Of a DNA stretch of 10,117 nucleotides, positions 1-6,374 are shown in pieces. Below the pieces are notes generated by a model. The model saw nothing but the letters and a program-made list of their open reading frames with translations, made no database searches and had not been told where the DNA came from. Source of the DNA: Desulfosporosinus sp. UBA5188 (GTDB taxonomy: Bacteria > Bacillota > Desulfitobacteriia > Desulfitobacteriales > Desulfitobacteriaceae); assembly GCA_002413075.1 (NCBI GenBank), contig DHWG01000033.1:1-10117 (forward strand), written 5' to 3'. The position numbers were made by a program, and so were the translations under genes. Positions within the stretch are counted from its first letter, which is position 1. Every line of letters begins with the position of its first letter.

Positions 1-86
1 GTATCATGAAATTTATATTTTTAATACTATTCTTCACAAATTATAAAAATCCTTCAAGAAAAATATCTTTCTACTATAAATGATCT

Positions 87-116
87 CATAATCTAAAACA
101 ATGGTTTTAGATTATG
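87..116. repeat. Perfect 13-bp inverted repeat with a 4-nt loop
   Basis: The arms at 87-99 (CATAATCTAAAAC) and 104-116 (GTTTTAGATTATG) are exact reverse complements around the loop AATG. It lies 14 bp before a second hairpin that looks like a terminator. No T-run follows this first hairpin on either strand. It could be part of a double terminator, a 3'-end stabilising structure for an upstream transcript, or an operator. The sequence alone does not decide between these. Confidence 0.8.
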
Positions 117-130
117 AAGCGATTACTTTT

Positions 131-174
131 AGAGAAACAGGACGGGTTCTTTTCCGCTGTTTCTCTAATTTTTT
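131..174 (+). terminator. Intrinsic terminator of a gene left of the window
   Basis: A perfect 10-bp stem pairs AGAGAAACAG (131-140) with CTGTTTCTCT (157-166). A possible inner CGG/CCG pairing extends it, and AATTTTTT (167-174) follows directly. This is the classic form of a factor-independent terminator reading on the plus strand. It would end a transcript entering from outside the window and insulate the methyltransferase gene that follows. Confidence 0.7.
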
Positions 175-194
175 ATATTTTGGATCATTAAGGT

Positions 195-223
195 ATATCA
201 CAAACCATAGAATGGAATATAAT
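195..223 (+). promoter_or_regulatory. Candidate sigma-A promoter for the methyltransferase gene
   Basis: A perfect TATAAT at 218-223 is preceded, with a 17-bp spacer, by ATATCA (195-200), which matches the -35 consensus at only three of six positions. It lies just after the terminator at 131-174 and would give a leader of about 25 nt carrying the strong Shine-Dalgarno sequence at 239-245. The -10 box is convincing and the -35 box is weak. Confidence 0.45.
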
Positions 224-255
224 ACCATAAACCCATGGAAGGAGGTTCATAAATC

Positions 256-1107
256 GTGTCTGGAGAAAGTAAGAAAGTGGAAGATATGAACTATTTTGAA
301 TTAATAGCATGGCTAGGTATCGGAAGCTCCCATCCGGGAGGTTTCCCTGCTACGCAACAAAACTTGGCCGCTATGCAAATAGAGACAGAGCAATATGTTC
401 TTGACGCTGGTTGTGGCAGCGGTCTCACCGCTTGTCACTTGGCCAAAACAACAGGTTGCAAAATCATAGGAATAGATATTAGTGCTGAAATGGTGGAGAA
501 AGCATCCCTAAGGGCGGAGAAAGAGGGAGTTTCTCATTTAGTTCAGTTTAGGGTAGCCGATGTTTATGATCTACCCTTTGACGATAACCACTTTGATTTT
601 GTGATGGCTGAATCCATTACAGTCTTTCTAGACAAAGTGAAAGTATACCAAGAGTTCTATCGTGTCCTCAAGCCAGAAGGCAGAGTTGCTGACCTCGAAA
701 TGGTTATTCTAGCTGAATTGCCCCCTAATATTAGGACGGAGATGAAGGCGTGTTTCGGCTCAGCCACCAATCCATTGCCCTATGAAGAATACCTGGAAGC
801 GTTAACTCAAGCGGGATTTCTGGAGGTAGAGCTAAAGAATCCGCAACGAATGAAGAGTAATGGTAATGTGATCTTATCTGAACTGAAAAAGGATTGGGTG
901 CTGGTCAAAGGACTTGCGGAAAAAGCGAGCTATTTGCCAAGCTTAATGACCAGATTGAGAAAAAATTCAAGTTTTATGAAGAAAAATCGAGGTTACTTTG
1001 GCTTTGGTCTGATCTGTGGGCGCAAACCAACGCCTCCGACACCTCCTGCTCGGCCTGAGAAAGTAGGTTTCAAAGACTGGATGCGGAAGTTACTACACCG
1101 CAAGTAA
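256..1107 (+). CDS. Class I SAM-dependent methyltransferase
   Basis: This 283-residue protein is a soluble, probably cytoplasmic methyltransferase with a Rossmann-like fold. Motif I, VLDAGCGSG, is at residues 48-56. The acidic residue that contacts the SAM ribose is probably Asp74 in IGIDIS. ADVYDLPF (101-108) fits the adenine-binding region and VLKPEGR (137-143) is the usual strand-4/5 region of the Methyltransf_11/25 families. The start is the GTG at 256, ten bases after AAGGAGG (239-245). The C-terminus has an unusual Pro-rich stretch (about 258-268) followed by a basic, possibly amphipathic tail ending in WMRKLLHRK. The substrate is unknown: the family includes small-molecule, quinone and lipid methylases, and no neighbouring gene points to one. 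It appears to be transcribed alone. Confidence 0.88.
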   Translation: MSGESKKVEDMNYFELIAWLGIGSSHPGGFPATQQNLAAMQIETEQYVLDAGCGSGLTACHLAKTTGCKIIGIDISAEMVEKASLRAEKEGVSHLVQFRVADVYDLPFDDNHFDFVMAESITVFLDKVKVYQEFYRVLKPEGRVADLEMVILAELPPNIRTEMKACFGSATNPLPYEEYLEALTQAGFLEVELKNPQRMKSNGNVILSELKKDWVLVKGLAEKASYLPSLMTRLRKNSSFMKKNRGYFGFGLICGRKPTPPTPPARPEKVGFKDWMRKLLHRK

Positions 1108-1206
1108 GTCTATTAGGGATAGAAGAAGTTCCGACAGACCATAATAATCTTATGAATTCATTAATATGTGAACGTTGAGAGAACGCGTAATCATTGTTAT
1201 CTAAAC

Positions 1207-1248
1207 CATGGAAGAGAGAACCCAATTAAATGGGTTCTCTCTTCCATG
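1207..1248. repeat. Perfect 18-bp inverted repeat; possible terminator hairpin
   Basis: The arms at 1207-1224 and 1231-1248 are exact reverse complements around the loop ATTAAA. The stem is G/C-containing and should fold strongly as RNA. It sits 100 bp after the methyltransferase stop and before the next gene, so a transcription terminator is the simplest reading. However, AAACATTATG follows the plus-strand stem instead of a T-run, and the minus strand also lacks one. Confidence 0.75.
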
Positions 1249-1261
1249 AAACATTATGAAT

Positions 1262-1291
1262 TTGAGTACAAGGTTTGAAGTATGGTAGAAT
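1262..1291 (+). promoter_or_regulatory. Candidate promoter for the 99-residue unknown gene
   Basis: TTGAGT (1262-1267) and TAGAAT (1286-1291) are 18 bp apart, four and five matches respectively to the sigma-A boxes. Transcription would begin near 1298, after the TTG at 1275. This agrees with placing the start of the following gene at ATG 1338. Confidence 0.4.
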
Positions 1292-1337
1292 TGAGGAGGT
1301 AAGCCTGATAAATGACCTGAAGGTAGGAGGAAGATAT

Positions 1338-1637
1338 ATGGAACCATTAACATTATCCGCGAAAATTGAATTTGTGAAATTTATTAAGGAGAAATTCCTT
1401 GGTAAGAACTTATATAGTATAGACGTTCTTAGTGTCATAGAAGGTGTTGTGAATTTTGGAGTTGTAGAAAATATTGACTTTGCGGATGATAAAGTTTCAA
1501 TTTGGGGGGCTGATTCAAACGTATTTTGGATTAATCTGAACGATATTATTAACGTTGATTTTAAACCATTTGAGGAAGACGTCTGTTTGCTGATCGAAGC
1601 TGAAAATAAGGTTGAAGTGCGATTTATGGTGGAATAG
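1338..1637 (+). CDS. Small protein of unknown function (99 residues)
   Basis: I do not recognise this protein. It is acidic, soluble-looking and has no signal peptide or membrane segment. The N-terminus (about residues 5-22) looks helical. The remainder alternates hydrophobic and charged residues in a way that suggests a small beta-rich fold, with a notable VSIWGADSNVFWINLNDI stretch. The start is chosen at ATG 1338 because AGGAGG (1325-1330) lies seven bases before it. The frame is open back to a TTG at 1275, but that codon has no ribosome binding site and lies upstream of the expected transcription start. The gene converges on the aminotransferase gene, the two stops being only 14 bp apart with no visible terminator between them. 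Confidence 0.7.
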   Translation: MEPLTLSAKIEFVKFIKEKFLGKNLYSIDVLSVIEGVVNFGVVENIDFADDKVSIWGADSNVFWINLNDIINVDFKPFEEDVCLLIEAENKVEVRFMVE

Positions 1638-1651
1638 TGGTATATCGTCTT

Positions 1652-2827
1652 CTATCTCATTTTTCCTAAAGCTGTTTCAATACGCTCCAGTGCTTTTTGA
1701 ATATTATCGACCGAGTTCGCATAGGAGAAGCGCAAATAACCTTCACCGTAAGAACCAAAAGCAGTACCCCCTAAACAAGCAACACCCGCATCGATTAGCA
1801 GATAGTCTGCAATATCTTTACTGTCTTTTCCGAAGGATTTTATATTAGGGAATACATAAAAAGATCCCTCTGGCAGGATACAACTCACTCCAGAAATTGA
1901 GTTTAAGCCATCAACCATAATGTCGCGGCGTCTTTTAAACTCAGCAACCATCGTATCGACTTCATTTTGGGGTCCTTGGAGCGCTTCCATACCGGCCATT
2001 TGAGTAAAAGCAGAGGTGCAGGAATTAGAATTAACCATAAGTTGAGCAATTCGCTCAGCTATTTCTGGGTGCATTACGCCGTAACCCAATCGCCAGCCTG
2101 TCATGGCATAGGTCTTTGAAAACCCGTCTAAGATAATGGTCCAATCTTTCATACCTGGTAACGAGGCAATGGACAGCGGGTGTGTATCGCCATACACAAT
2201 GCGATCATAGATCTCATCGGACAAAACAAGTATCCCTTTTCCCCTCACTAAGTCAGCAATGGCTTGAACATCTTCCCTAGTAAAGACGCCACCGGTAGGA
2301 TTACCTGGGGAGTTAATAATGAGCATTTTAGTCTTGGGCGTAATTAGCTTCGCAAGTTCATGAACGTCTAAGCGGAACTGGTTTTCTTCTCGCAAGGGGA
2401 TAGGGATAGGGGTTCCGCCCACAAAGCGAATGACCGATTCATAAATGGGAAAGCCGGGATTGGGATAGATCACTTCATCGCCTGGATTCACTGTGGCCAT
2501 AATGGAAAAAAACATAATAGGCTTTCCGCCGGGGACGATCACGACCTCGGCAGCGGAAGCGTCAACATTTTTATGGGAACGGATGTATTGAGCGATCGTT
2601 TCCCTCACTTCAGGAATACCTGGTGCCGGTGTGTAGTGTGTATAGCCACCGTTTAGGGCAAGACACGCGGCATCAATGATATTTTTAGGCGTGGTAAAGT
2701 CCGGTTCACCAATTTCTAGATGAACGATATCTTTTCCCTGAGCTTCCAGCGCTTTAGCTTTTGCTAAAACTTCAAAGGCCGTCTCTGTGCCCAGCAAAGA
2801 CATTCTATCAGCAAACACATGCTTCAT
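1652..2827 (-). CDS. PLP-dependent class I/II aminotransferase
   Basis: This 391-residue, fold-type I aminotransferase moves an amino group between an amino acid and a 2-oxoacid in the cytoplasm. The expected active-site residues are all visible: Asn176 in SPGNPTGG, Asp204 and Tyr207 in LSDEIYDRI, the PLP-binding Lys238 in DGFSKTYAMTGWR, Arg246, and the substrate-carboxylate Arg366 in GYLRFSY. Length and motifs fit the aspartate/aromatic aminotransferase (I-gamma) group; the substrate cannot be read from the sequence. The start ATG has AAGAAGGG five bases upstream. The gene follows the D-2-hydroxyacid dehydrogenase gene by 39 bp on the same strand with no terminator between them, so they are probably one operon. 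Together they could interconvert an amino acid, its 2-oxoacid and the D-hydroxyacid, for example glycine/glyoxylate/glycolate or serine/hydroxypyruvate/glycerate. That pathway is inference. Confidence 0.92.
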   Translation of the reverse strand: MKHVFADRMSLLGTETAFEVLAKAKALEAQGKDIVHLEIGEPDFTTPKNIIDAACLALNGGYTHYTPAPGIPEVRETIAQYIRSHKNVDASAAEVVIVPGGKPIMFFSIMATVNPGDEVIYPNPGFPIYESVIRFVGGTPIPIPLREENQFRLDVHELAKLITPKTKMLIINSPGNPTGGVFTREDVQAIADLVRGKGILVLSDEIYDRIVYGDTHPLSIASLPGMKDWTIILDGFSKTYAMTGWRLGYGVMHPEIAERIAQLMVNSNSCTSAFTQMAGMEALQGPQNEVDTMVAEFKRRRDIMVDGLNSISGVSCILPEGSFYVFPNIKSFGKDSKDIADYLLIDAGVACLGGTAFGSYGEGYLRFSYANSVDNIQKALERIETALGKMR

Positions 2828-2866
2828 ATAAACCCTTCTTTCTTCTTTGAATTTATAGTCGGTGAT

Positions 2867-3844
2867 TTACTTTTTATAGACCTCAGGATTCAGACAATTC
2901 GGAGGAAGTTCACCCCTCATGGCTGCTAATATATTGGATACCGCGATTGTACCCATTTTGGTGCGAGTCTCAATCGTAGCACTGGCGATGTGGGGACATA
3001 GGATGGCATTGTCAAGTTCTTTGAGACCTTCGACCAGTTCAGGTTCGAACTCATAGACGTCAAGACCTGCTCCCCAGATTTCCCCTGCTTGTAACGCCTT
3101 CACAAGCGCTAACTCGTCCACGATCGGACCGCGAGACGTATTAATTAATATTGCGGTCTTTTTCATTTGTTTTAACTCTTTTTCTCCGATCAAATGGAAG
3201 GTCGAAGGGAGGAGTGGCATATGGATTGAAACAAAATCAGATTCTTGAAGAAGTGTTTCTAGGCTGACGTATCGACCGCCCGTTTCTTTCTCGAATTGCG
3301 GGTTAGGCTTAGTGCTTGTATAGAGGACCGTCATATCGAAGGCTTTTGCCCTTTTAGCAAAGGACAAGCCTATTCTTCCTGCCCCAATTATTCCGACCGT
3401 TTTGTGAAGGATATCCTGTCCTAGGAAGAGCATCGGTCCCCAACTTTTAAAGCGTCCCAGTCTAGTGTATTGATCGGATTCAACCACTCTGCGAGCGACA
3501 GAAAATAATAAAGCCCAAGCCATTTCAGCCGTTGTATCCGTCAGAACTCCAGGCGTATTAGAGATCATAATTTCTCGTTCTGTCGCGGAAGGGATATCGA
3601 TGTTGTTATAACCGACGGCATAGTTAGCAAAGATTTTGACGCCTTTAGCGGCCTCCATGACCTCGGAATCTATAGGATCAGTCAACAAGCTTAACACGGC
3701 ATCCCTAGCTTTTACCTTTTCCAGAAGTTGAGGTTTTGTAAGAATTTGGCCCGTGCGATTGACTTCAACGTCGCAGTACTCAGCCAGCATGTCAAGAGCT
3801 GTTTCAAGGATCTTGTTTGTAACATATACGTTCCATCTCGTCAT
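2867..3844 (-). CDS. D-2-hydroxyacid dehydrogenase, glyoxylate/hydroxypyruvate reductase (GyaR) type
   Basis: This 325-residue NAD(P)-dependent enzyme reduces 2-oxoacids to D-2-hydroxyacids. The Rossmann motif GAGRIG is at residues 154-159 within VGIIGAGRIG. The catalytic triad is Arg238 (INTSRGP), Glu267 (DVYEFEP) and His285 (CPHIAS); the 29- and 47-residue spacings equal those of archaeal glyoxylate reductases. NYAVGYNNIDI and NTPGVLTDTTAEMAWALL are typical of the GyaR branch and unlike long SerA proteins, as no ACT domain follows. The start ATG lies seven bases after GGGAGGT. Position 177-179 is STK (TSTKPNP), where an acidic residue would favour NAD, so NADP use is possible but untested. 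It is the first gene of an operon with the aminotransferase downstream. Confidence 0.92.
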   Translation of the reverse strand: MTRWNVYVTNKILETALDMLAEYCDVEVNRTGQILTKPQLLEKVKARDAVLSLLTDPIDSEVMEAAKGVKIFANYAVGYNNIDIPSATEREIMISNTPGVLTDTTAEMAWALLFSVARRVVESDQYTRLGRFKSWGPMLFLGQDILHKTVGIIGAGRIGLSFAKRAKAFDMTVLYTSTKPNPQFEKETGGRYVSLETLLQESDFVSIHMPLLPSTFHLIGEKELKQMKKTAILINTSRGPIVDELALVKALQAGEIWGAGLDVYEFEPELVEGLKELDNAILCPHIASATIETRTKMGTIAVSNILAAMRGELPPNCLNPEVYKK

Positions 3845-3885
3845 TTGATAACCTCCCGATAGGTCGTCTTGTAGACCCTATGAGT

Positions 3886-3894
3886 ATTATACCA
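3886..3894 (-). promoter_or_regulatory. Extended -10 promoter of the dehydrogenase/aminotransferase operon
   Basis: On the minus strand the sequence reads TGGTATAAT, a perfect -10 box with the TGn extension that can compensate for a weak -35. No good TTGACA-like box lies 16-18 bp upstream. Transcription would begin near 3879, giving a leader of about 35 nt before the ATG at 3844. Confidence 0.5.
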
Positions 3895-3935
3895 GATGCC
3901 TTGTGTTTATAACGACTGTGATGTACGTAGCCTGA

Positions 3936-3982
3936 AAATAGACAAGGCTGAAAGCAATGATTGCTTTCAACCTTGTCTATTT
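3936..3982 (-). terminator. Terminator of the NlpC/P60 gene
   Basis: Two stacked stems make a 21-pair hairpin with one mismatch. AAATAGACAAGG (3936-3947) pairs with 3971-3982, and TGAAAGCAA (3949-3957) pairs with 3961-3969 around the loop TGA. Read on the minus strand, a short T-run (ATTTT) ends the hairpin. It lies 24 bp after the NlpC/P60 stop codon and upstream of the dehydrogenase promoter, so it separates the two minus-strand units. Confidence 0.75.
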
Positions 3983-4006
3983 GGTAATATATTGGTAAGA
4001 TGGATA

Positions 4007-5164
4007 TTACTGAGTGATAACGCGTCTTGCACCATAATAACGACTCGACCAGTACGAACTATCTAATCTTGCATAGGAAACACCGCTATTTGAGGAGTTA
4101 ATCATGATACCATTACCCACATAAATTCCAACATGCGAGGGTCCAGCCTTATACGTTGAAAAGAAAACCAAATCTCCAGCGACTAAGCTATCTCTAGACA
4201 CGCTCGTTCCTTGACTATATTGATCCCAAGTCACTCTATTAAGCTTAATCCCAAAGTGTCCATAGACATATTGGACATAACTTGAACAATCAAATTGGGG
4301 GTAAGTTCCTCCCCAGGTGTAGGGTACTCCAAGAAAGGTTGCGGCAAAGGATAGTAACTGTCCTACCTGCCCATTCAACTTCATAGGCGTACTTAGGGTG
4401 CCCTGTGAATTATCTGTTGTCTGCTGAGAGGCAAGTAGTTGTAGATACTTTGCCTGGGCTTCTGGTTGAGCTTGCAGTTGGTCTCCTGCAAGTAAACGCT
4501 GAATATCGCTGGCCTCTTGCTGACCCCGGCTTGCTTGTATGGTCCGTAATTCAGCTGGCGTAAGTGAAGTAATTAAACGTGTCTGCGTTGCTAGTGCTAT
4601 ACTGAGAGCGTCTATTAGTTTCTGATTGGACTGAACTCGATCTGTTAGCTTTTTGGTTTCAGCTTGTTCCAATCCTTGTTTTTCCTTTATTAGCTCAGAA
4701 TCCTTAGAAATCTTAGTTTTAAGATCTTTATAATAACTGAGAATTGTATCAACATAGCTGGATCTGTCGAGCAGGTCACCAAGGCTTGTCGACCGAACCA
4801 ACCAACTTGCATACGTCAAATAGGAAGGTGTGCCTTCAGTGTACTGATTTTCGAGGTAGCCTCCAAGAGCTTCAGTGTCGTGTTTCTGCTGGTCAACTAA
4901 CTTTTGTTGCTCTGCCTCTAAACTTTCAATCGTTTTTTTATGTTGCTCGATCACTTGGGTATCCTGAGGTATAGTCTTATTCAAGACATCCATTGATTCT
5001 TGAATTGATAGTGCCTGGATTAAGGCAGAGCTTTCTTGTTGAAGCACGTTTGATTGATCTCCAGGTGTCGTTGCATAAACGGGATGTAGAGGAGAAATAA
5101 TTAAAATAGGTACAAGCAAACTCAAAATTGCGCGCCTTACAGTGGAAAATCTAAAATAACCCAT
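4007..5164 (-). CDS. Secreted coiled-coil NlpC/P60 peptidoglycan endopeptidase
   Basis: This 385-residue exported cell-wall hydrolase probably cuts D-Glu/meso-DAP-type bonds in stem peptides. The signal peptide is residues 1-31 (basic FRFSTVRR, a hydrophobic core, then PVYA before TTPGD). A Gln/Glu/Lys-rich coiled coil covers about 35-215, a Gln-rich linker follows to about 260, and the NlpC/P60 domain covers 268-385. Catalytic Cys293 is in FDCSSYV and His344 in SHVGIYVGNG. The third polar residue is Asn356 (MINSSNSG), where many relatives have His. The architecture resembles CwlO/PcsB-type enzymes, whose coiled coil controls activity. ATG 5164 is chosen over a TTG at 5191: it starts exactly at the signal peptide and has AAAGGA 12 bases upstream, whereas the TTG has no site. 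A weak promoter (TATACT at 5272-5277, minus strand) may drive it. Confidence 0.92.
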   Translation of the reverse strand: MGYFRFSTVRRAILSLLVPILIISPLHPVYATTPGDQSNVLQQESSALIQALSIQESMDVLNKTIPQDTQVIEQHKKTIESLEAEQQKLVDQQKHDTEALGGYLENQYTEGTPSYLTYASWLVRSTSLGDLLDRSSYVDTILSYYKDLKTKISKDSELIKEKQGLEQAETKKLTDRVQSNQKLIDALSIALATQTRLITSLTPAELRTIQASRGQQEASDIQRLLAGDQLQAQPEAQAKYLQLLASQQTTDNSQGTLSTPMKLNGQVGQLLSFAATFLGVPYTWGGTYPQFDCSSYVQYVYGHFGIKLNRVTWDQYSQGTSVSRDSLVAGDLVFFSTYKAGPSHVGIYVGNGIMINSSNSGVSYARLDSSYWSSRYYGARRVITQ

Positions 5165-5381
5165 GTTTAGGTGGTTTCCTTTCTTGGCCAAAACTTATAA
5201 AATATGTAACCTCAGACTATTAGATTAACAAAAAGTTTAGAGAAAAACAAGGGAACATTTTTCCAGGAACTAGTATATTGACCTGTTTATGGGGAGTTTA
5301 AGAGAAGAATTGACCATTGCTAGTTATAAAATCAAGCGCTAAATTAGAGGGACAGACTATTAATTGAATAAGGAGACCTAT

Positions 5382-6110
5382 ATGGAGAGAATTGCCATTA
5401 TATCAGATATTCATGGAAATATGCCTGCCTTAGAAGCGGTATTAGTCGACATTAAGAACAGAAATATTGAGAGGATATTTTGTCTAGGAGATTTAGCGGG
5501 AAAAGGTCCTAGTTCAGCTGCAGCCGTCGATAAAATTAAACTAGACTGTGAAGTGGTCATTAAAGGAAATTGGGATTATTATTTGACAGAACAAGAGGGC
5601 AAGGAAGTTTTAATGTGGCATCAGAAAAAACTAGGGGTTGAGAGACTAAAGTATATGAAGGCGCTGCCACTTTATAAAGAATTCTATTTCAGCGGAAAGT
5701 TATTAAGACTATGTCATGCTTCTCCCAATGATCTTTTTCATAGAGTTTATCTTTCAACAGAGCAAAGCAAGCGATTAAAATTGTTCGAAGCAACTCCAAC
5801 ACTTAATGCCGAAGCAGATGTGGTTGGATACGGAGATATACATGGTGCTCACATCGACCATTTCAAAGGAAAGACTATCTTCAATGTCGGAAGTGTTGGT
5901 AATCCACTCGATCGAATCACACAAGCATCGTATGGAATCATTGAAGGAGAATTTGAGGATAAAGATAAAGCACCCTTAATAATATCCCTAGTTAGAGTGC
6001 CGTATGACATAGAATTGGCGATTGAACAGGCGAATTCGACAGATATGCCAGAGAAACAAGACTACATCAACGAATTGATGACGGCGATCTATAGAGGTCT
6101 AAAAACCTAG
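5382..6110 (+). CDS. Calcineurin-like metallophosphoesterase (YfcE/DNA-diesterase-like superfamily)
   Basis: This 242-residue soluble protein belongs to the two-metal phosphoesterase superfamily. The motifs appear in order: SDIHGN (Asp9, His11), GDLAGKGP (Asp37), GNWD (Asn63, Asp65), CHASP (His112) and a final VGYGDIHGAH (151-157). The last motif is usually GHxH; here the first His is replaced by Asp152, while His154 remains. GSVGNPLD (170-177) is typical of the group that hydrolyses small phosphodiesters or protein phosphate. The natural substrate is unknown. The start ATG is six bases after AAGGAG (5370-5375); an upstream TTG at 5364 sits before that site and is rejected. The gene is divergent from the NlpC/P60 gene, with a 217-bp A/T-rich space and no convincing plus-strand promoter. 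Confidence 0.87.
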   Translation: MERIAIISDIHGNMPALEAVLVDIKNRNIERIFCLGDLAGKGPSSAAAVDKIKLDCEVVIKGNWDYYLTEQEGKEVLMWHQKKLGVERLKYMKALPLYKEFYFSGKLLRLCHASPNDLFHRVYLSTEQSKRLKLFEATPTLNAEADVVGYGDIHGAHIDHFKGKTIFNVGSVGNPLDRITQASYGIIEGEFEDKDKAPLIISLVRVPYDIELAIEQANSTDMPEKQDYINELMTAIYRGLKT

Positions 6111-6138
6111 ATGTCTTGACTGAATTGGAGGCGTAATT

Positions 6139-6252
6139 GTGATTACAGAAGTATACTCTGGGGAGGCGCTGTCTCATTTAGAATATTTAGTCCATATTGG
6201 ACTCGTTGTTTCGAGCGATCAGCCTGGGAGGCTCCTTTATGGACTTGAATAG
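6139..6252 (+). CDS. Possible 37-residue ORF resembling a winged-helix C-terminus
   Basis: A GTG at 6139 follows GGAGG by seven bases and opens a 37-codon frame ending in TAG, 28 bp after the phosphoesterase stop. The translation contains ALSHLEYLVHIGLVVSS and then DQPGRLLYGLE. The pattern of helix, HLxxLxxxGLV, short turn, GRxxYxL resembles the recognition helix and wing of ArsR-type regulators and of the winged-helix tail of some MBL-fold hydrolases. There is no room for the rest of such a domain, so this is either a very short protein or the remnant of a larger gene. It could be co-translated with the phosphoesterase. Coding status is uncertain: the good ribosome binding site and pattern support it, the short length does not. 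Confidence 0.35.
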   Translation: MITEVYSGEALSHLEYLVHIGLVVSSDQPGRLLYGLE

Positions 6253-6374
6253 TAGCTATAGGTGAAGGCGGCGGAGATTAATTGATGGGTAAAACCTTGC
6301 AATAGTCTAAACATTAACTTCGACACATAAAATTAGTTTGAAGTGTTGATTTTAGTGCAAGGGAAGTGGTGTGA

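Noticed and set aside
101..289. 62-codon open frame on the plus strand
   Set aside because: It runs through two perfect hairpins and a terminator T-run, has no ribosome binding site, and overlaps the methyltransferase start in another frame.
1293..1320. GAGGAGGT followed by ATG ACC TGA, a two-codon ORF
   Set aside because: The spacing is long and it would be cut by the predicted transcription start near 1298; most likely chance purine-rich sequence.
1275..1337. N-terminal extension of the small unknown protein from a TTG
   Set aside because: There is no ribosome binding site before the TTG, it precedes the likely transcription start, and ATG 1338 has AGGAGG at ideal spacing.
1612..1848. Plus-strand open frame across the convergent gene ends
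   Set aside because: It is antisense to the well-supported aminotransferase, and its composition is that of a reverse-frame shadow.
4744..4974. Plus-strand 76-codon open frame
   Set aside because: It is antisense to the coiled-coil region of the NlpC/P60 gene and has no ribosome binding site.
5165..5381. c-di-AMP (ydaO) riboswitch upstream of the wall hydrolase
   Set aside because: Such riboswitches often precede NlpC/P60 genes, but I could not find the conserved G-rich ydaO core in this A/T-rich space.
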